32,624 bases of DNA, taken from Mikrocytos mackini (taxonomy: Eukaryota > Endomyxa > Ascetosporea > Mikrocytida > Mikrocytiidae). Made by a program: the position numbers and the translations under genes. How positions within the stretch are numbered: position 1 is the first letter of the stretch; each line of letters starts with the position of its first letter. The stretch lies in assembly GCA_030180075.1 (NCBI GenBank), contig JASNJN010000108.1, positions 1-32,624 of the forward strand, in the 5' to 3' direction. Positions 10,746 to 20,680 of the stretch are shown here, piece by piece. The notes beneath the pieces are model-generated. The model did no database searches, was not told the origin of the DNA, and saw nothing but the letters and a program-made list of their open reading frames with translations.

Positions 10746-12550
10746 ATGAATCAGCTTTTAGAGGATGACTCAAGTACTCTAGACGAAGAAGATCTTTTTA
10801 CAAGTTTAATATTCGACGCCAATGATGATGCATCCGAATATCTCCCTACAGAAGACGGTTCAGAGATCACCTTTTCTGATAATGGAATGATACCCTTACC
10901 AAATATTAAAAAAACACCCGGCCGTGTTAAAACTCAAATAAAAGACAATACTTATACGCCAACACCTTCCAATTGTAATGTTAAATGGGAATAATATAAA
11001 GGAATGCAATGTGAATTCAGTTTTGAAGAGGATTACATAGAGGATGAGATTCCTGAACCCTTTGACGAGGAGCCAATAAATTGCTACAATCTACTTATTA
11101 CAGACGATATTTTGGAGTATATTGTAGTATGTAAAAACCAATATATAGACCAAAAAAACAAAAATAAAATGAATAAGAAAATTGTAAATTCAGATGACCG
11201 CGAGCATATTACAAAAAACCACTTGTTCTAGACAGTTTGGAAACATTAGAAGACTTGGTATACTCTGAAACAGTTACAACGGATAAGGTTATTAAAATTA
11301 GACAAGTCACAATTGATGAAGTTAAGACTTTTTTGATTATATTGAACGCGATGTCTGTGAACAAGGTCCCTCATATTCAACACTATTGGTCAAATAATGA
11401 GCTATTGTCCAATACATATATTAAAAAGTTGATGAGGAGAGATAGGTTCCGAGAAATAATAACAAATTTACATTTCTCAAATCCAGAAAATGATATAATA
11501 TCTTCAGACAAAATAAACGAAATTGTGTCTATGTTAAACGATAGTTTTGACAGTAATTATAGTGCGACAAAAGAACTGACCATTGATGAAAGTATTGTTA
11601 ATTATAGAGGACGTCTGTCCTTTAAAAAATACATTCCGGGCAAATCCCATAAATATGGGGTGAAGTTGTTCAAACTTTGCTCAATTGATGGGTATCTCCA
11701 TAGATTCATAGTTTATTTCGGCAAAAACAGTATAAGTGATATGGAAAATGGCAAGACGACTTCATTAGGGATAACAAAGGAATTAATGTGTAGCAAGATT
11801 GGTTTGGGACATATACTCTATACAGATAATTTTTATACATCATTTGAACTCGCGAATTGGTGTTTAAATAATAAAACACATTTCGTTGGTACTCTGAGGA
11901 AAAATAAAACATGTATACCTCACAGCATAAAGAGTGCAGATCTTGAAAGGTATAATTTCATCACGCTTGAAACTGACAATGGTATTACACTTACAAGATA
12001 CAAAGACAAGAAGGACATATTTATGTTGTCGACAAAAAATGGAAATCAAACAGTTGAAATTTTGAAATATAACGGGACGAAAATATACAAGCCTGAGACA
12101 ATTGTAGATTATAATTTCGGGAAAGTGGGGGTTGATATTTCAGATCAAATAGGATCTTACTCAATGTCTTCTCGAAAATCTTATAAATGGTATAGGAAAA
12201 TTATACTGGATTTATTAATTAATACAGCAATGGTAAATGCATGGCGTATATATAAAAAGAAATCGAATACAAAAATATCGATCACAGATTTCAGAATCGA
12301 AATACTTAAAAGTTACACAAAAGGAGATTGGTTTCGTAAAAACAAGGATACAGAATGTAAACTCAACATTGATTTAAAAACAAAAAAATATAGACGTTGT
12401 TGTTCATGTTATGAAGAAAATAGGAAAACAATGAATCCAGAACAAGCCAGTAATAGATGCAAAAAAACAAACAAACAATGCCCAGGATGCAATCTAAAAT
12501 ATTTTTGCGATCATTGTTTTTTTAAAACACATTTATGTTGTAGAAAGTAA
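10746..12550 (+). pseudogene. piggyBac-family transposase, one stop and one frameshift
   Basis: A cut-and-paste DDD transposase that would excise and insert at TTAA. The acidic N-terminus (10746-10994) ends at an in-frame TAA just after the VKWE motif; the same frame continues 11004-11231; the catalytic part runs 11237-12550 in another frame that is open back to about 11220, so one base was gained or lost near the A-run at 11212-11217. The main piece has the three catalytic Asp contexts TIDESI (about residue 117), YTDNFYTS (about 197) and VDISDQ (about 295), and ends in a Cys-rich finger (CCSCYEE to CPGCNLKYFCDHCF). Total length would be about 600 residues, normal for the family. The two lesions could be decay or sequencing errors in homopolymers. 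No terminal repeats were found. Confidence 0.9.
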
Positions 12551-13279
12551 TTAATAATATTAAGATTTGATTAGTTTTTAATGATTAAATATGAATATTT
12601 ATTTTATTTAAACTTTAAAGCCAGATAATTTTTGTTAGTACTGTAATAACTATAGTTCAGAATCATGTGACAAAGGAATATGAATCTGAAAATATGTAAT
12701 TAATACAATTTTGAAGAAAATCTTACAAGTAACAAAAGAAGTTAGTGTAGAAAGGTATAAATTTACAAATTTATAAAGAATTTGGGACATTATTTTCTCA
12801 GATTAGTGTGTTGGGAGATGGGACGACGCGAAAATTTTTAAATTCACCCTTCCTATTTTAGCATTAAGTTTTATTATCATGAATTTGAACTTGTTTATTT
12901 GCGTTCCATTAATTAACAAAAAATTTTTATAGATATTTCACACGGGAGATTTCGAGAACGGATAAAATTTGGGCTAGACCAGATTTGGGCTGTTCTTCTA
13001 AAATTAGAAGAACAAAATGTTTTATTGCTCTGAATATCATTATTTTGAGGTGTTATGAATTAATATTTATTTTAATATTGTTTGCAATGATGTAATTGTT
13101 GAATATTTAAATTTTCTCATGCATATAATGGATAAATTTTGGGCTAGACCAACATTTGGGCCAGCCCAAAATTTATCTTCTTTCGAGATTTCATAATAAA
13201 TATTTTAATATAGACAATTTCCCATGAAGGGTAAGAAAAGCAAAAAATAAAATCTACGTTTATTAGAAGTGTAACTAAG
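12551..13279. other. AT-rich spacer with small stem structures
   Basis: No gene. It holds two direct copies of a GGGCTAGACCA-containing block (about 12959-12991 and 13129-13160). The first is followed by a 10-bp perfect stem with a 2-nt loop (GTTCTTCTAA pairing with TTAGAAGAAC, about 12991-13012). The second is part of a 15-bp perfect inverted repeat (GATAAATTTTGGGCT and AGCCCAAAATTTATC) around a 17-nt loop, about 13129-13175. Confidence 0.6.
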
Positions 13280-13281
13280 TA

Positions 13282-13812
13282 CAGTGAAATTTGAAGGTTT
13301 AGCCAGTTTTTGTCCCAAAATGTCTTGAACTGGTTAAGACAGTTAAATTTCTCTTTTTATATATTTGTACTAAAATCACAATATGTTGTTCCCCCAATTG
13401 GGCTCCTTGGATGTATCGCCCATCCGGAAAAATAATATAAGTCTATTTATAATGTTTATTTTCATCTATAAAAACGAATGGTAAATTTTAAATACAAGTA
13501 AACCACGAGAAAATATTTTAATCACAGAGTTCGGTTAAAAAATGGGGATAAACACAATTTCCAAACATTTAAAAATTATTTTGTAATTTGACTAATACCT
13601 GAATGTTGCCCACCCAAAGAACTTAATAAAACAATGTATAAGCGATTGATTTGAGGCAAATTCGATATTACAACGATCCTGTATCATTTTCAGAACCCCA
13701 GAAGTACTTAATCTGTAAAATATTTTTAATTAAATGGGGCCAAACCCCCTAAAAATCGGCTAAGAATGGAGTGATTAAATCTTGAAATTGGCTAAACCTT
13801 CGTAGTTTACTG
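13282..13812. mobile_element. mariner/pogo-type MITE, TA target duplication
   Basis: 531 bp. Left end CAGTGAAATTTGAAGGTTTA and the reverse complement of the right end CAGTAAACTACGAAGGTTTA match at most positions and share a further GCCA. TA flanks both sides (13280-13281 and 13813-13814). The CAGT start and TA duplication point to a Tc1/mariner/pogo-driven nonautonomous element. No coding capacity. Confidence 0.8.
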
Positions 13813-13814
13813 TA

Positions 13815-14477
13815 ATCTGTTTATTTATTTGGATTATTTCATTATTCATTGTAAATGGTTATATTGAAAATTGTTGATATTTCCTGGGAATTTTCGATCG
13901 AGAATTCTCATTACCAGGAAATAAATCTGTCGAGAAAATGGGAAACTCTAGATGTCAAGGATAGACAGCTCCGTTTTGTCATCCAGGGCGATGAGAAACG
14001 AAGACCTTCTTGATCTATGTGATGAATAGGGCGTTTGAAAATTGACCTTAAAAACGAAAAAATTGACTTTATTGTTTTTACGTGTTTTGGATCTGTGTTT
14101 ATTTCTTATCTAAAGGTGTAGGGAAATTTATACGGTTAAATGTATTTTAATTCCAGAACGGATATTTTAAGCAAGTTTTTTTTAATAAAAATTATTTGTT
14201 TTATTTTCCAAAAAACTTGACTTTATCCAAATTATCTAACTTTATGCTGCCCTACTTATCACTGAATTTATTCTCAAGCCATTTCACATCTATAAATGAA
14301 GGAATGAGAATCAAAAGAGCGAAAAGGGCATATTTACTATTGTCGAAAAAATAATTGTTGGGAAATTATGACGGTATTTATAAAATATTCAATAACCGGG
14401 ATTTTATAAAGTACATGCAACACATCTATATTTATGTCCCAAAGTTACATACATCTCTGAACTTGAGGATGATATAT
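13815..14477. other. AT-rich spacer, no gene seen
   Basis: No long frame, terminal repeat or tandem array recognised. A short imperfect inverted repeat around 13886-13921 (TTCCTGG and CCAGGAA) is the only structure noticed. Confidence 0.45.
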
Positions 14478-14704
14478 TCACACGTCAATAATTCGATAAA
14501 ATTAATAAATATGAGGATGTATTTATATGTAAGAAAAATCAAAAGAGTGTATAAAATGAATTATCTATATTCNGATTGATGGGATATAGATAATTCATTT
14601 TATCACACGTCAATAATTCGATAAAATTAATAAATATGAGGATGTATTTATATGTAAGAAAAATCAAAAGAGTGTATAAAATGAATTATCTATATCCCAT
14701 CAAT
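14478..14704. repeat. forward-inverted-forward duplication with N at junction
   Basis: A 93-bp block (about 14478-14570, beginning TCACACGTCAATAATTCG) is repeated directly at 14603-14695, offset 125 bp. Between them, 14575-14602 is the reverse complement of the second copy's end (TAAAATGAATTATCTATATC followed by CCATCAAT). An ambiguous base sits at 14573, at the switch point. Confidence 0.9.
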
Positions 14705-14772
14705 CTGAATAATTTAGATATTCATGTTAAAATATTCGAAATCGGATATGAGATTGAGACGGTTAATTGTGA

Positions 14773-14845
14773 ACTCTATGGAGGTCCTCCGTACAGAACG
14801 TCTTTTTTCTCATGGCCTCTATGGAGGCCCTCCGTACAGAAAGTG
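14773..14845 (+). repeat. two direct copies of a 28-bp block
   Basis: CTCTATGGAGG, then TC or CC, then CTCCGTACAGAA occurs at about 14773 and 14818. Each copy contains a small GGAGG/CCTCC dyad. Function unknown. Confidence 0.75.
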
Positions 14846-14958
14846 TTAATAAAGAAAATCGGTTTGCCTGGAATTTCTCTGTAATCTCTCAAATAGTCTT
14901 TATGTTTAGCCTTTTTAATAGATACTTCAATATACTCATTTTGGTATGGTATAATTAT

Positions 14959-15054
14959 TGTAAAGATCTGTAATTCTATTGAAAAATTAAATATTAAAAA
15001 TAGAATTAGTTAAAACTGACATTAAAAGCGGGGGCTTATAATCCTCCTACAACA
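14959..15054 (-). repeat. 3' LTR (96 bp)
   Basis: Identical to 19384-19479 except one base. In element orientation it begins TGTTGTAGGAGG and ends CTTTACA. Its boundary is confirmed by the polypurine tract directly upstream in element orientation. Confidence 0.93.
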
Positions 15055-15068
15055 TCTCCCCTTCCCCC
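15055..15068 (-). promoter_or_regulatory. polypurine tract
   Basis: On the minus strand the 14 bases GGGGGAAGGGGAGA abut the 3' LTR. This is the expected primer site for plus-strand DNA synthesis during reverse transcription. Confidence 0.9.
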
Positions 15069-15093
15069 GAGCTTTTATGTCATTGTCATTTCC

Positions 15094-18000
15094 TTAATTC
15101 GTCCCTAACCACAGATATGTGTAAACAAAATCCATAAAGTCTTCATCAGCTATTACTGGTGGAGTCCCAATATTCCTTATCTTTGGGGTCTTTTGTGTTT
15201 TATTTTTGTTTTTATTTTTAAGTCGCCCCACTCTGGCCAGTGGCCATTTTCGTCCGTCACTCAGCCTCACTGAGTTTTTCCCTTGATGCCGGATCTTCCG
15301 GGGCCCGACAAAACTTCCTTTATGGGTCTTTAAAAATATCTCCTCACCTTCCTTGAATACTCTTTGCTTGGCACCATGGCGTTTATTAAAATATCTTGTG
15401 GTTTGTTCTTGTTTTCGTTCGACCGATTTTCTATCCACTGTAATCCTCTCCTCTCCTCCATCAAGTTCTTTTGTGGGTGCCAAGATAGATAAGCTACTCC
15501 TAATTTTCCTACCAAACATAGCTTCAAAAGGACTTATGTCGGTGGTAGTATGAGGCGTCGAACGGTAATTTGCGACTAGTTCCTCTATCGTTAGTGCAAC
15601 ATCCCATTTATTTTCCACGGCTTCCTCTAATTTCTCAGCGATTACTCTATTGAACCGCTCCACCAGACCATTTTGTCTTGGTGCGTACAGGGCTACCATC
15701 CTGTGTTCGAACCCCGCATCTCTTAAAAAGTTTTCGGTTTCTTTGGACACAAATTGTGTTCCGTTGTCCGAGACCATTTCCTTCGGAAGTCCGAACGTAC
15801 TGAATACCTTCTTTAAGGACTTTATCACAATCTTACTATCTATGTTTGTGAGCCCTATCACCTCGGGCCATTTAGAATAGTAATCAATAAGGACTAACAG
15901 GTATTTGTAAGGACCTCTGCTTAAAGGGCCTTTTATATCTATTGCTACTTTATCCCATGGTCCCGCAGGCAGTTTTATCGGATTCAGTGGTGCCTCGAAC
16001 GTTTTCTTTGTTCGCCCCGACTTCATGCAAATCCCACATTTCTTTATGTAATCATGTATGAACGTTGTCCATGCTGGCCACCAGAATAGTCTGCCTACTC
16101 GCTTGGTTGTGCGAATGATTCCTTGGTGTATTCTGTGTCCCTCAGCTACTATCTTCCAAACTGTACTTGGGTCTGGTATGAATCTCGATCCGTCGAAGTA
16201 TAGAAAATCGTCCATTACCGATATCTTATCTAAATTCCGGTATATCTCCTTATGCTTCTCCTGGTTTTGTTTAGACCAGAGGTTGTTCTTTATTATCTTT
16301 ACCAATGTTTTCATTTCTCTCCCGTATTCTATCTGTTTGATGCCTGGGTATTCTCTTACGGAATTAATCACCACTTCCTCGTTCAACGGGACCTGATTGT
16401 GGTTGCTCGCGTCTGCGTTCCTTGATAAAAGGTCTGCGATTCCGTTTTCTTCTCCTTTTAGATGTACTACGGAATAATCGTAGCAGGCTAACCGTTCTCG
16501 CCAGCGTTCTATCCTCGCCATCGTTCTTTTTACCTTGCTTTGGGATAGCAGTGTTACTAACGAGCGGTGGTCGGTGTGGAGTGTGAAGTGTCTTCCTAGT
16601 AGATACTTCCTAAACTTTTCGATGGCAGACACGCATGCTAGAGCTTCTTTTTCTCCGATCGCGTAACCTTGCTCATATTTCCTAAACCTAGACGACCAAT
16701 ATGTGATGGGTTTGAACATCCCATTGTCCTGCTCCTGTTCTAGGACTGCGCCCATTCCTTCGTCACAAGCGTCACATTTAAGGATTACCTGCTTGTTCGA
16801 GTCTGTATCGAAAGGCGTTAAAGTTATTCGTTGCTTAATCGTCTGTTTCAATTTGTTGAATGCGCGGTCTTCGTCCTCGCCCCATTTAAATCTTACGTCC
16901 TTTTTAAGTAGTTTATGGATTGGGGCAGCTATCACCGCGATATGGGGAATGAACTTCCCATAGTAATTTATAATTCCTAGCACTTGTCGTACCTCCTTGA
17001 CACTGGTAGGATGTCGTAATCTCTCGATAATCGAGGTCTTCTCTACCGTAGGTCGTATTCCTTCTCCCGATATCTCATAACCTAGGAACTCAACTTGTCC
17101 TGTTACGGGGACTGACTTTTCTTCGTTTATTATGATCCTAAACTGTTCCAGTTTGTTCCTCACTTCTTCGGTTTTGTCCCAACATTCTCTCTTGCTTTTT
17201 CCAGCAATTAGGATATCATCTAGGTAACAGAGGACTCCTTCCGTTTCTCCTATTATTTGTCCGATGATTCTCTGGAATGCACTAGGCGCACTTTTGATGC
17301 CAAAGGGCATTTTCGAGTATTTGAACATACCTGCGTGGGTTACCACTGTGGTTATCGGTTGGGAGTCCTCATCGAGTTCAATCTGATGGTATGCATTCTT
17401 CAAGTCTATTTTGCTGAAGAATCTGTTATTCTCTCCTAGTCTACAAAACAATTCTTCTATTGTGGGTAGAGGAAACTTGTCGTCCTGGATGTTTTTGTTT
17501 ACCACCCGGAAATCTCCACAGATTCTAACGTCACCTCCTTTCTTTTTAACTACCACTATTGGTGAAGCCCACTCGGTTGTTTTCACCGGTACTAATATTC
17601 CATGATTTACTAACCTACGGATTTCCTCGTGAACAATGTTTCTCATTGCATAGGGGACTGACCTTTCCTTTTGGATGATTGGAGTGACTCCTTCTTTTAG
17701 AGAAATTTTGAAAGAGGGCTTCTTATTTCCTTCCTCCCCCTGACCGAAGAGTTTTCCCTTCTTCTGTAAATTTTTATAAAAGTAGTTATTATCACTTATT
17801 CCTTCTACTTTATTTACTTGGTCGATCTCCTTCCAGTTTATCAGGTTCAATTCTTCGAGTGCGTTGTATCCTAGCACATTTTCTACTCCTTTTATCACAT
17901 GGAATTCCGCTTCCATTTCGCTTCCCATTACTCTTATTTTTGTTCTGGTGAATCCTATTGGGGAAACTATGCTATTATCGAAATTCCTTATTGTGATCTT

Positions 18001-18159
18001 TTCATCATTTCTATCCATTCCAAGTCCCAACTCTTTAGCTGTCTGTAAACTAACTACGTTGACTTCTGCACCGGTATCCCCTAGTGCTCTGAATGTTCTT
18101 CCGTTTGTACTAACCTGGAAGTATTTTAGCTTGTTTTTCCTGGTTTCTAGCCTATTCAT
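15094..18159 (-). CDS. pol: Ty3/gypsy pol polyprotein (1021 aa)
   Basis: Encodes the enzymes that copy the element RNA and insert the DNA. Visible in order: aspartic protease with DTGAE at about residue 28 and VLGYNALEEL; reverse transcriptase with KIDLKNAYHQI (motif A), the KMPFGIKSAPSAFQ block and YLDD at about 312-315; RNase H with CDACDEGMGAVL, a GEKEAL glutamate and HTDHRSL; integrase with the HHCC finger (GHRIHQG then CGIC) and the DDE triad in AIDIKGP, SDNGTQF and GLVERFNR. No stop or frameshift; all catalytic residues present. The ATG at 18159 is probably not the true start: the frame is open upstream to about 18262 and carries the second gag zinc knuckle, so translation likely enters from gag by a frame change. 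It ends 26 bp before the polypurine tract. Confidence 0.95.
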   Translation of the reverse strand: MNRLETRKNKLKYFQVSTNGRTFRALGDTGAEVNVVSLQTAKELGLGMDRNDEKITIRNFDNSIVSPIGFTRTKIRVMGSEMEAEFHVIKGVENVLGYNALEELNLINWKEIDQVNKVEGISDNNYFYKNLQKKGKLFGQGEEGNKKPSFKISLKEGVTPIIQKERSVPYAMRNIVHEEIRRLVNHGILVPVKTTEWASPIVVVKKKGGDVRICGDFRVVNKNIQDDKFPLPTIEELFCRLGENNRFFSKIDLKNAYHQIELDEDSQPITTVVTHAGMFKYSKMPFGIKSAPSAFQRIIGQIIGETEGVLCYLDDILIAGKSKRECWDKTEEVRNKLEQFRIIINEEKSVPVTGQVEFLGYEISGEGIRPTVEKTSIIERLRHPTSVKEVRQVLGIINYYGKFIPHIAVIAAPIHKLLKKDVRFKWGEDEDRAFNKLKQTIKQRITLTPFDTDSNKQVILKCDACDEGMGAVLEQEQDNGMFKPITYWSSRFRKYEQGYAIGEKEALACVSAIEKFRKYLLGRHFTLHTDHRSLVTLLSQSKVKRTMARIERWRERLACYDYSVVHLKGEENGIADLLSRNADASNHNQVPLNEEVVINSVREYPGIKQIEYGREMKTLVKIIKNNLWSKQNQEKHKEIYRNLDKISVMDDFLYFDGSRFIPDPSTVWKIVAEGHRIHQGIIRTTKRVGRLFWWPAWTTFIHDYIKKCGICMKSGRTKKTFEAPLNPIKLPAGPWDKVAIDIKGPLSRGPYKYLLVLIDYYSKWPEVIGLTNIDSKIVIKSLKKVFSTFGLPKEMVSDNGTQFVSKETENFLRDAGFEHRMVALYAPRQNGLVERFNRVIAEKLEEAVENKWDVALTIEELVANYRSTPHTTTDISPFEAMFGRKIRSSLSILAPTKELDGGEERITVDRKSVERKQEQTTRYFNKRHGAKQRVFKEGEEIFLKTHKGSFVGPRKIRHQGKNSVRLSDGRKWPLARVGRLKNKNKNKTQKTPKIRNIGTPPVIADEDFMDFVYTYLWLGTN

Positions 18160-18217
18160 TCTAGACTGATTACTATTTCCAAAACAGCGCTCCTCAAAGT
18201 GGTTTAATCTTCCACAA

Positions 18218-19381
18218 TTATTGCAACGGTGTCCAAATGCAGGACATCTCTCTGCTCCTTATATGGGATTCACCACACTTGCTGCAATTTCCTTGCGACT
18301 CTGATTGAGGCTGCCTACCCGGTGGTCTTTCCTGGAATGGCCTTCTGATTGTTGTGTTTGCTTGTCCTAACCAGTTTCTTTTTGCTCTTTCTCCTTGAAG
18401 GTACACACTTTGTCTGCCGTCTTCTCTCCTTTTCGATTCCCGGCGAAGTAGTGCTGCCGCTTCTATCTGTTGTGCGATCACCATCGCCGCTGCATAAGTC
18501 GCAGGTGGTTTCGCTAATAACGTACTCTTTAGTCCCTCGTCCTTTAATCCAGAGATGAATAAATCCCTTAGGACGGAATCTTCCTTTTCGCCTATGTCGC
18601 ATCTCGCTATCAGTTGCCTGAGTGCTACTCCGAATTCTGCAACGGCTTCGCCTGCCTGCTTCCTGGAAAATAGTTCGACTTGGTGGTATGTTGTGGACCT
18701 CACCGGTGTAAAGTGTTCGGACATTGTCTTGTTTATAGAGTCCAGTGTCTTTTCATGCCCTGTTAAGACGCTTGAAAGTAATCTGCGTCCTTCATTTCCC
18801 AAACAATGTTCCAGTATGTGTACCTTGCGTATTATACTATAGCCGACGAACCCTGTCGCTACCAAGTATGTCGAAAATGCAGCATACCATGTTTCCCAAG
18901 TTACTTCCGGTCTACCTGGATTTTTCAGGAAATCCGCTGGCGGAGCCAGTGTTGTGAGTAGAGGCTCACTGATCACTTGAGAACTGATAGTCTCACTGTT
19001 GTCTTCATTCCCACGTACGTCTTCTATCACGTACTTCTCTTGTGGGGTTCTCAGTCTGTCTTTGATTTGCTCCGGTATTCCCTGGATTCTTAATTCTATT
19101 ACTTCCAATTCGAACAGTTTGTATACGAGGTCATCCTTTCGGTCTGCTACCGAAGTTTGTATCTGTTCCTGTTCGCACTCTTTCCTAAGCATGACCACTG
19201 TCTTAGCTCTCAGTTTAGCTAGTTCCTGACGCCAGCATGTTGCTACTTGGCCGGTTAGTTCCTGCCAGTCCGTAGAGACCGTTTCCTCCTCCCGATTCAC
19301 TAGTAGGGTCAGGGCCTCTTCGCTGGACAGTGTATGGATCAGTTCCATGAGTTTTGATTCGAGTTGAGTCGATGTCGCCAT
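18218..19381 (-). CDS. gag: Ty3/gypsy gag (387 aa)
   Basis: Structural protein that would form the particle and package element RNA. It starts at ATG 19381, only two bases inside the 5' LTR boundary. The N-terminal 130 residues are helical and charged; the capsid-like core has WETWYAAF and LEHCLGNEGRRL (about residues 160-200); a basic tail leads to the first zinc knuckle (CSKCGESH). The ORF then ends at 18218, while the second, canonical knuckle (CX2CX4HX4C, CNNCGRLNHFEERC) is encoded in the +1 frame that continues into pol. The two frames overlap by roughly 45 bp. Either a +1 programmed shift or a one-base indel explains this; both ORFs are otherwise clean, which favours a functional overlap. 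Confidence 0.9.
   Translation of the reverse strand: MATSTQLESKLMELIHTLSSEEALTLLVNREEETVSTDWQELTGQVATCWRQELAKLRAKTVVMLRKECEQEQIQTSVADRKDDLVYKLFELEVIELRIQGIPEQIKDRLRTPQEKYVIEDVRGNEDNSETISSQVISEPLLTTLAPPADFLKNPGRPEVTWETWYAAFSTYLVATGFVGYSIIRKVHILEHCLGNEGRRLLSSVLTGHEKTLDSINKTMSEHFTPVRSTTYHQVELFSRKQAGEAVAEFGVALRQLIARCDIGEKEDSVLRDLFISGLKDEGLKSTLLAKPPATYAAAMVIAQQIEAAALLRRESKRREDGRQSVYLQGERAKRNWLGQANTTIRRPFQERPPGRQPQSESQGNCSKCGESHIRSREMSCIWTPLQ
19366..19380 (-). promoter_or_regulatory. candidate primer-binding site overlapping gag start
   Basis: Primer-binding sites of LTR elements usually begin TGG just inside the 5' LTR to pair with a tRNA CCA end. Here TGGCGACATCGACTC begins at the T of the gag ATG, three bases from the LTR. 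No other TGG lies close enough. The tRNA match is untested. Confidence 0.4.
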
Positions 19382-19383
19382 AT

Positions 19384-19479
19384 TGTAAAGATCTGTAATT
19401 CTATTGAAAAATTAAATATTAAAAATAGAATTAGTTAAAACTGACATTAAAAGCGGGGGCTTATAATCCTCTTACAACA
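19384..19479 (-). repeat. 5' LTR (96 bp)
   Basis: Partner of 14959-15054, 95 of 96 bases identical. Short for a gypsy LTR. It must hold promoter and polyadenylation signals, none of which I can point to with confidence. Confidence 0.93.
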
Positions 19480-19579
19480 AGCAGACAGAAAATATACCTT
19501 GAAAAATGAATAATATTCCTATTTAAAATTTACCTCGCCCACAGCAAGTTTTTTGATATTTTGTATTAATACACATAAC

Positions 19580-19789
19580 TAGGGGGCGGAAAATATATGA
19601 CAAAAAATCGCAAAATATATGGCGATATATGTTTTTGGTTAAAATCTCATAATAATTTTGAAATTTCAAAAATTTCAAAAGGATAAAATATATGAATTTC
19701 ATAAAATCGGGATAATTATGGGTGAAAATTTTCCAGAAATTTGATGAAAATATATGATTTGTACCAAATCACATATTTGCCGCCCCTTA
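19580..19789. mobile_element. hAT MITE, family A (210 bp)
   Basis: Left end TAGGGGGCGGAAAATATATG, right end (reverse complement) TAAGGGGCGGCAAATATGTG. Flanked by 8-bp duplications CACATAAC at 19572-19579 and 19790-19797. Closely similar to 28365-28567 and partly to 9484-9580. Confidence 0.92.
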
Positions 19790-19918
19790 CACATAACATA
19801 CCAATCTGTTAAAAAAAACTTTTTTATAAGGCTTTATTTTCTGTTAAAAATCATCCAGTAACATATTGAAACGTAAAACATATTCTTAGTACTTATTAGG
19901 TTCTTTTACCATAATAAT

Positions 19919-20551
19919 TAGGGTGCGGATAATATGAAAATCCACATATCACATATATATCCATATATCGAGTAGAAAATTTTGGCTCAAATTATAATGT
20001 AAAGTCATATATATCCACATATCAGACCCCTATTTTGGGAGAAAATGGGAAAATAAAAAGTTCGAATTTTCCCAAAATTTTGTTATTAAATGATTTCTAA
20101 AGTATAGTTGTATATGTAGATATCATTTCAGAGAAAATTAATGAACTTTTGGTTGATAAAACAAAATTTTACAACCCAAATATGGACAATTTCAAGATTG
20201 TAAAAAAAATTTATATATGCTTTTCAAATGATAAGAAATATCTTAGCTATGTTATTTTGTTGAAATAAACGCATAGAAGCATTTCCAGGCAAAAATTTTG
20301 AGAATTTTTCAATTTTGATTTTTTGAACACCATGGAAATATAATTGATAAAAAATAAAAATTTTCATAGTTTAAGCAATAAAAATCATAGAATCCATGCC
20401 AATTGAACACGAGAAACATGTTAGAACATAAACTTTCTGATGTATTGGGCGAAAATATGCCTAATTTGAAAAATCACATATTTTATCGCCAAAAAGTCAC
20501 ATATTCACATATTTTTCGGACACCAAAAAGTCACATATTATCCACACCCTA
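19919..20551. mobile_element. hAT MITE, family B (633 bp)
   Basis: Left end TAGGGTGCGGATAATATGA, right end (reverse complement) TAGGGTGTGGATAATATGTG. Flanked by ATAATAAT at 19911-19918 and 20552-20559. The termini resemble family A in layout (TAGGG, GCGG, then AATAT), but the interior is different and contains many CACATAT-type subterminal words. No coding frame. Confidence 0.9.
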
Positions 20552-20680
20552 ATAATAATGCAATATTTGATTTTTAAAAATTTTATTTTTTTTCTGTTTT
20601 CATAAGACGTGGAACCATAGCAACACTAGACGTCATACAACTACATACGATTACTAATATTCTTCCAAATGACTTCAAAC

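Larger units (their letters stand above)
14959..19479 (-). mobile_element. near-intact Ty3/gypsy LTR retrotransposon
   Basis: 4.5 kb, read right to left: 5' LTR, gag, pol, polypurine tract, 3' LTR. LTRs are 96 bp each and differ at one base (C at 15047 against T at 19472), which implies a recent insertion. Ends are TG...CA in element orientation. Very short LTRs are known from the mag-type gypsy lineage; assignment to that lineage is inference. No matching 4-6 bp target duplication is seen (left flank ATTAT, right flank AGCAG). Confidence 0.92.

Noticed and set aside
14959-19479. Envelope gene making the gypsy element an endogenous retrovirus
   Set aside because: Only 26 bp separate the pol stop from the polypurine tract; there is no room for an env frame.
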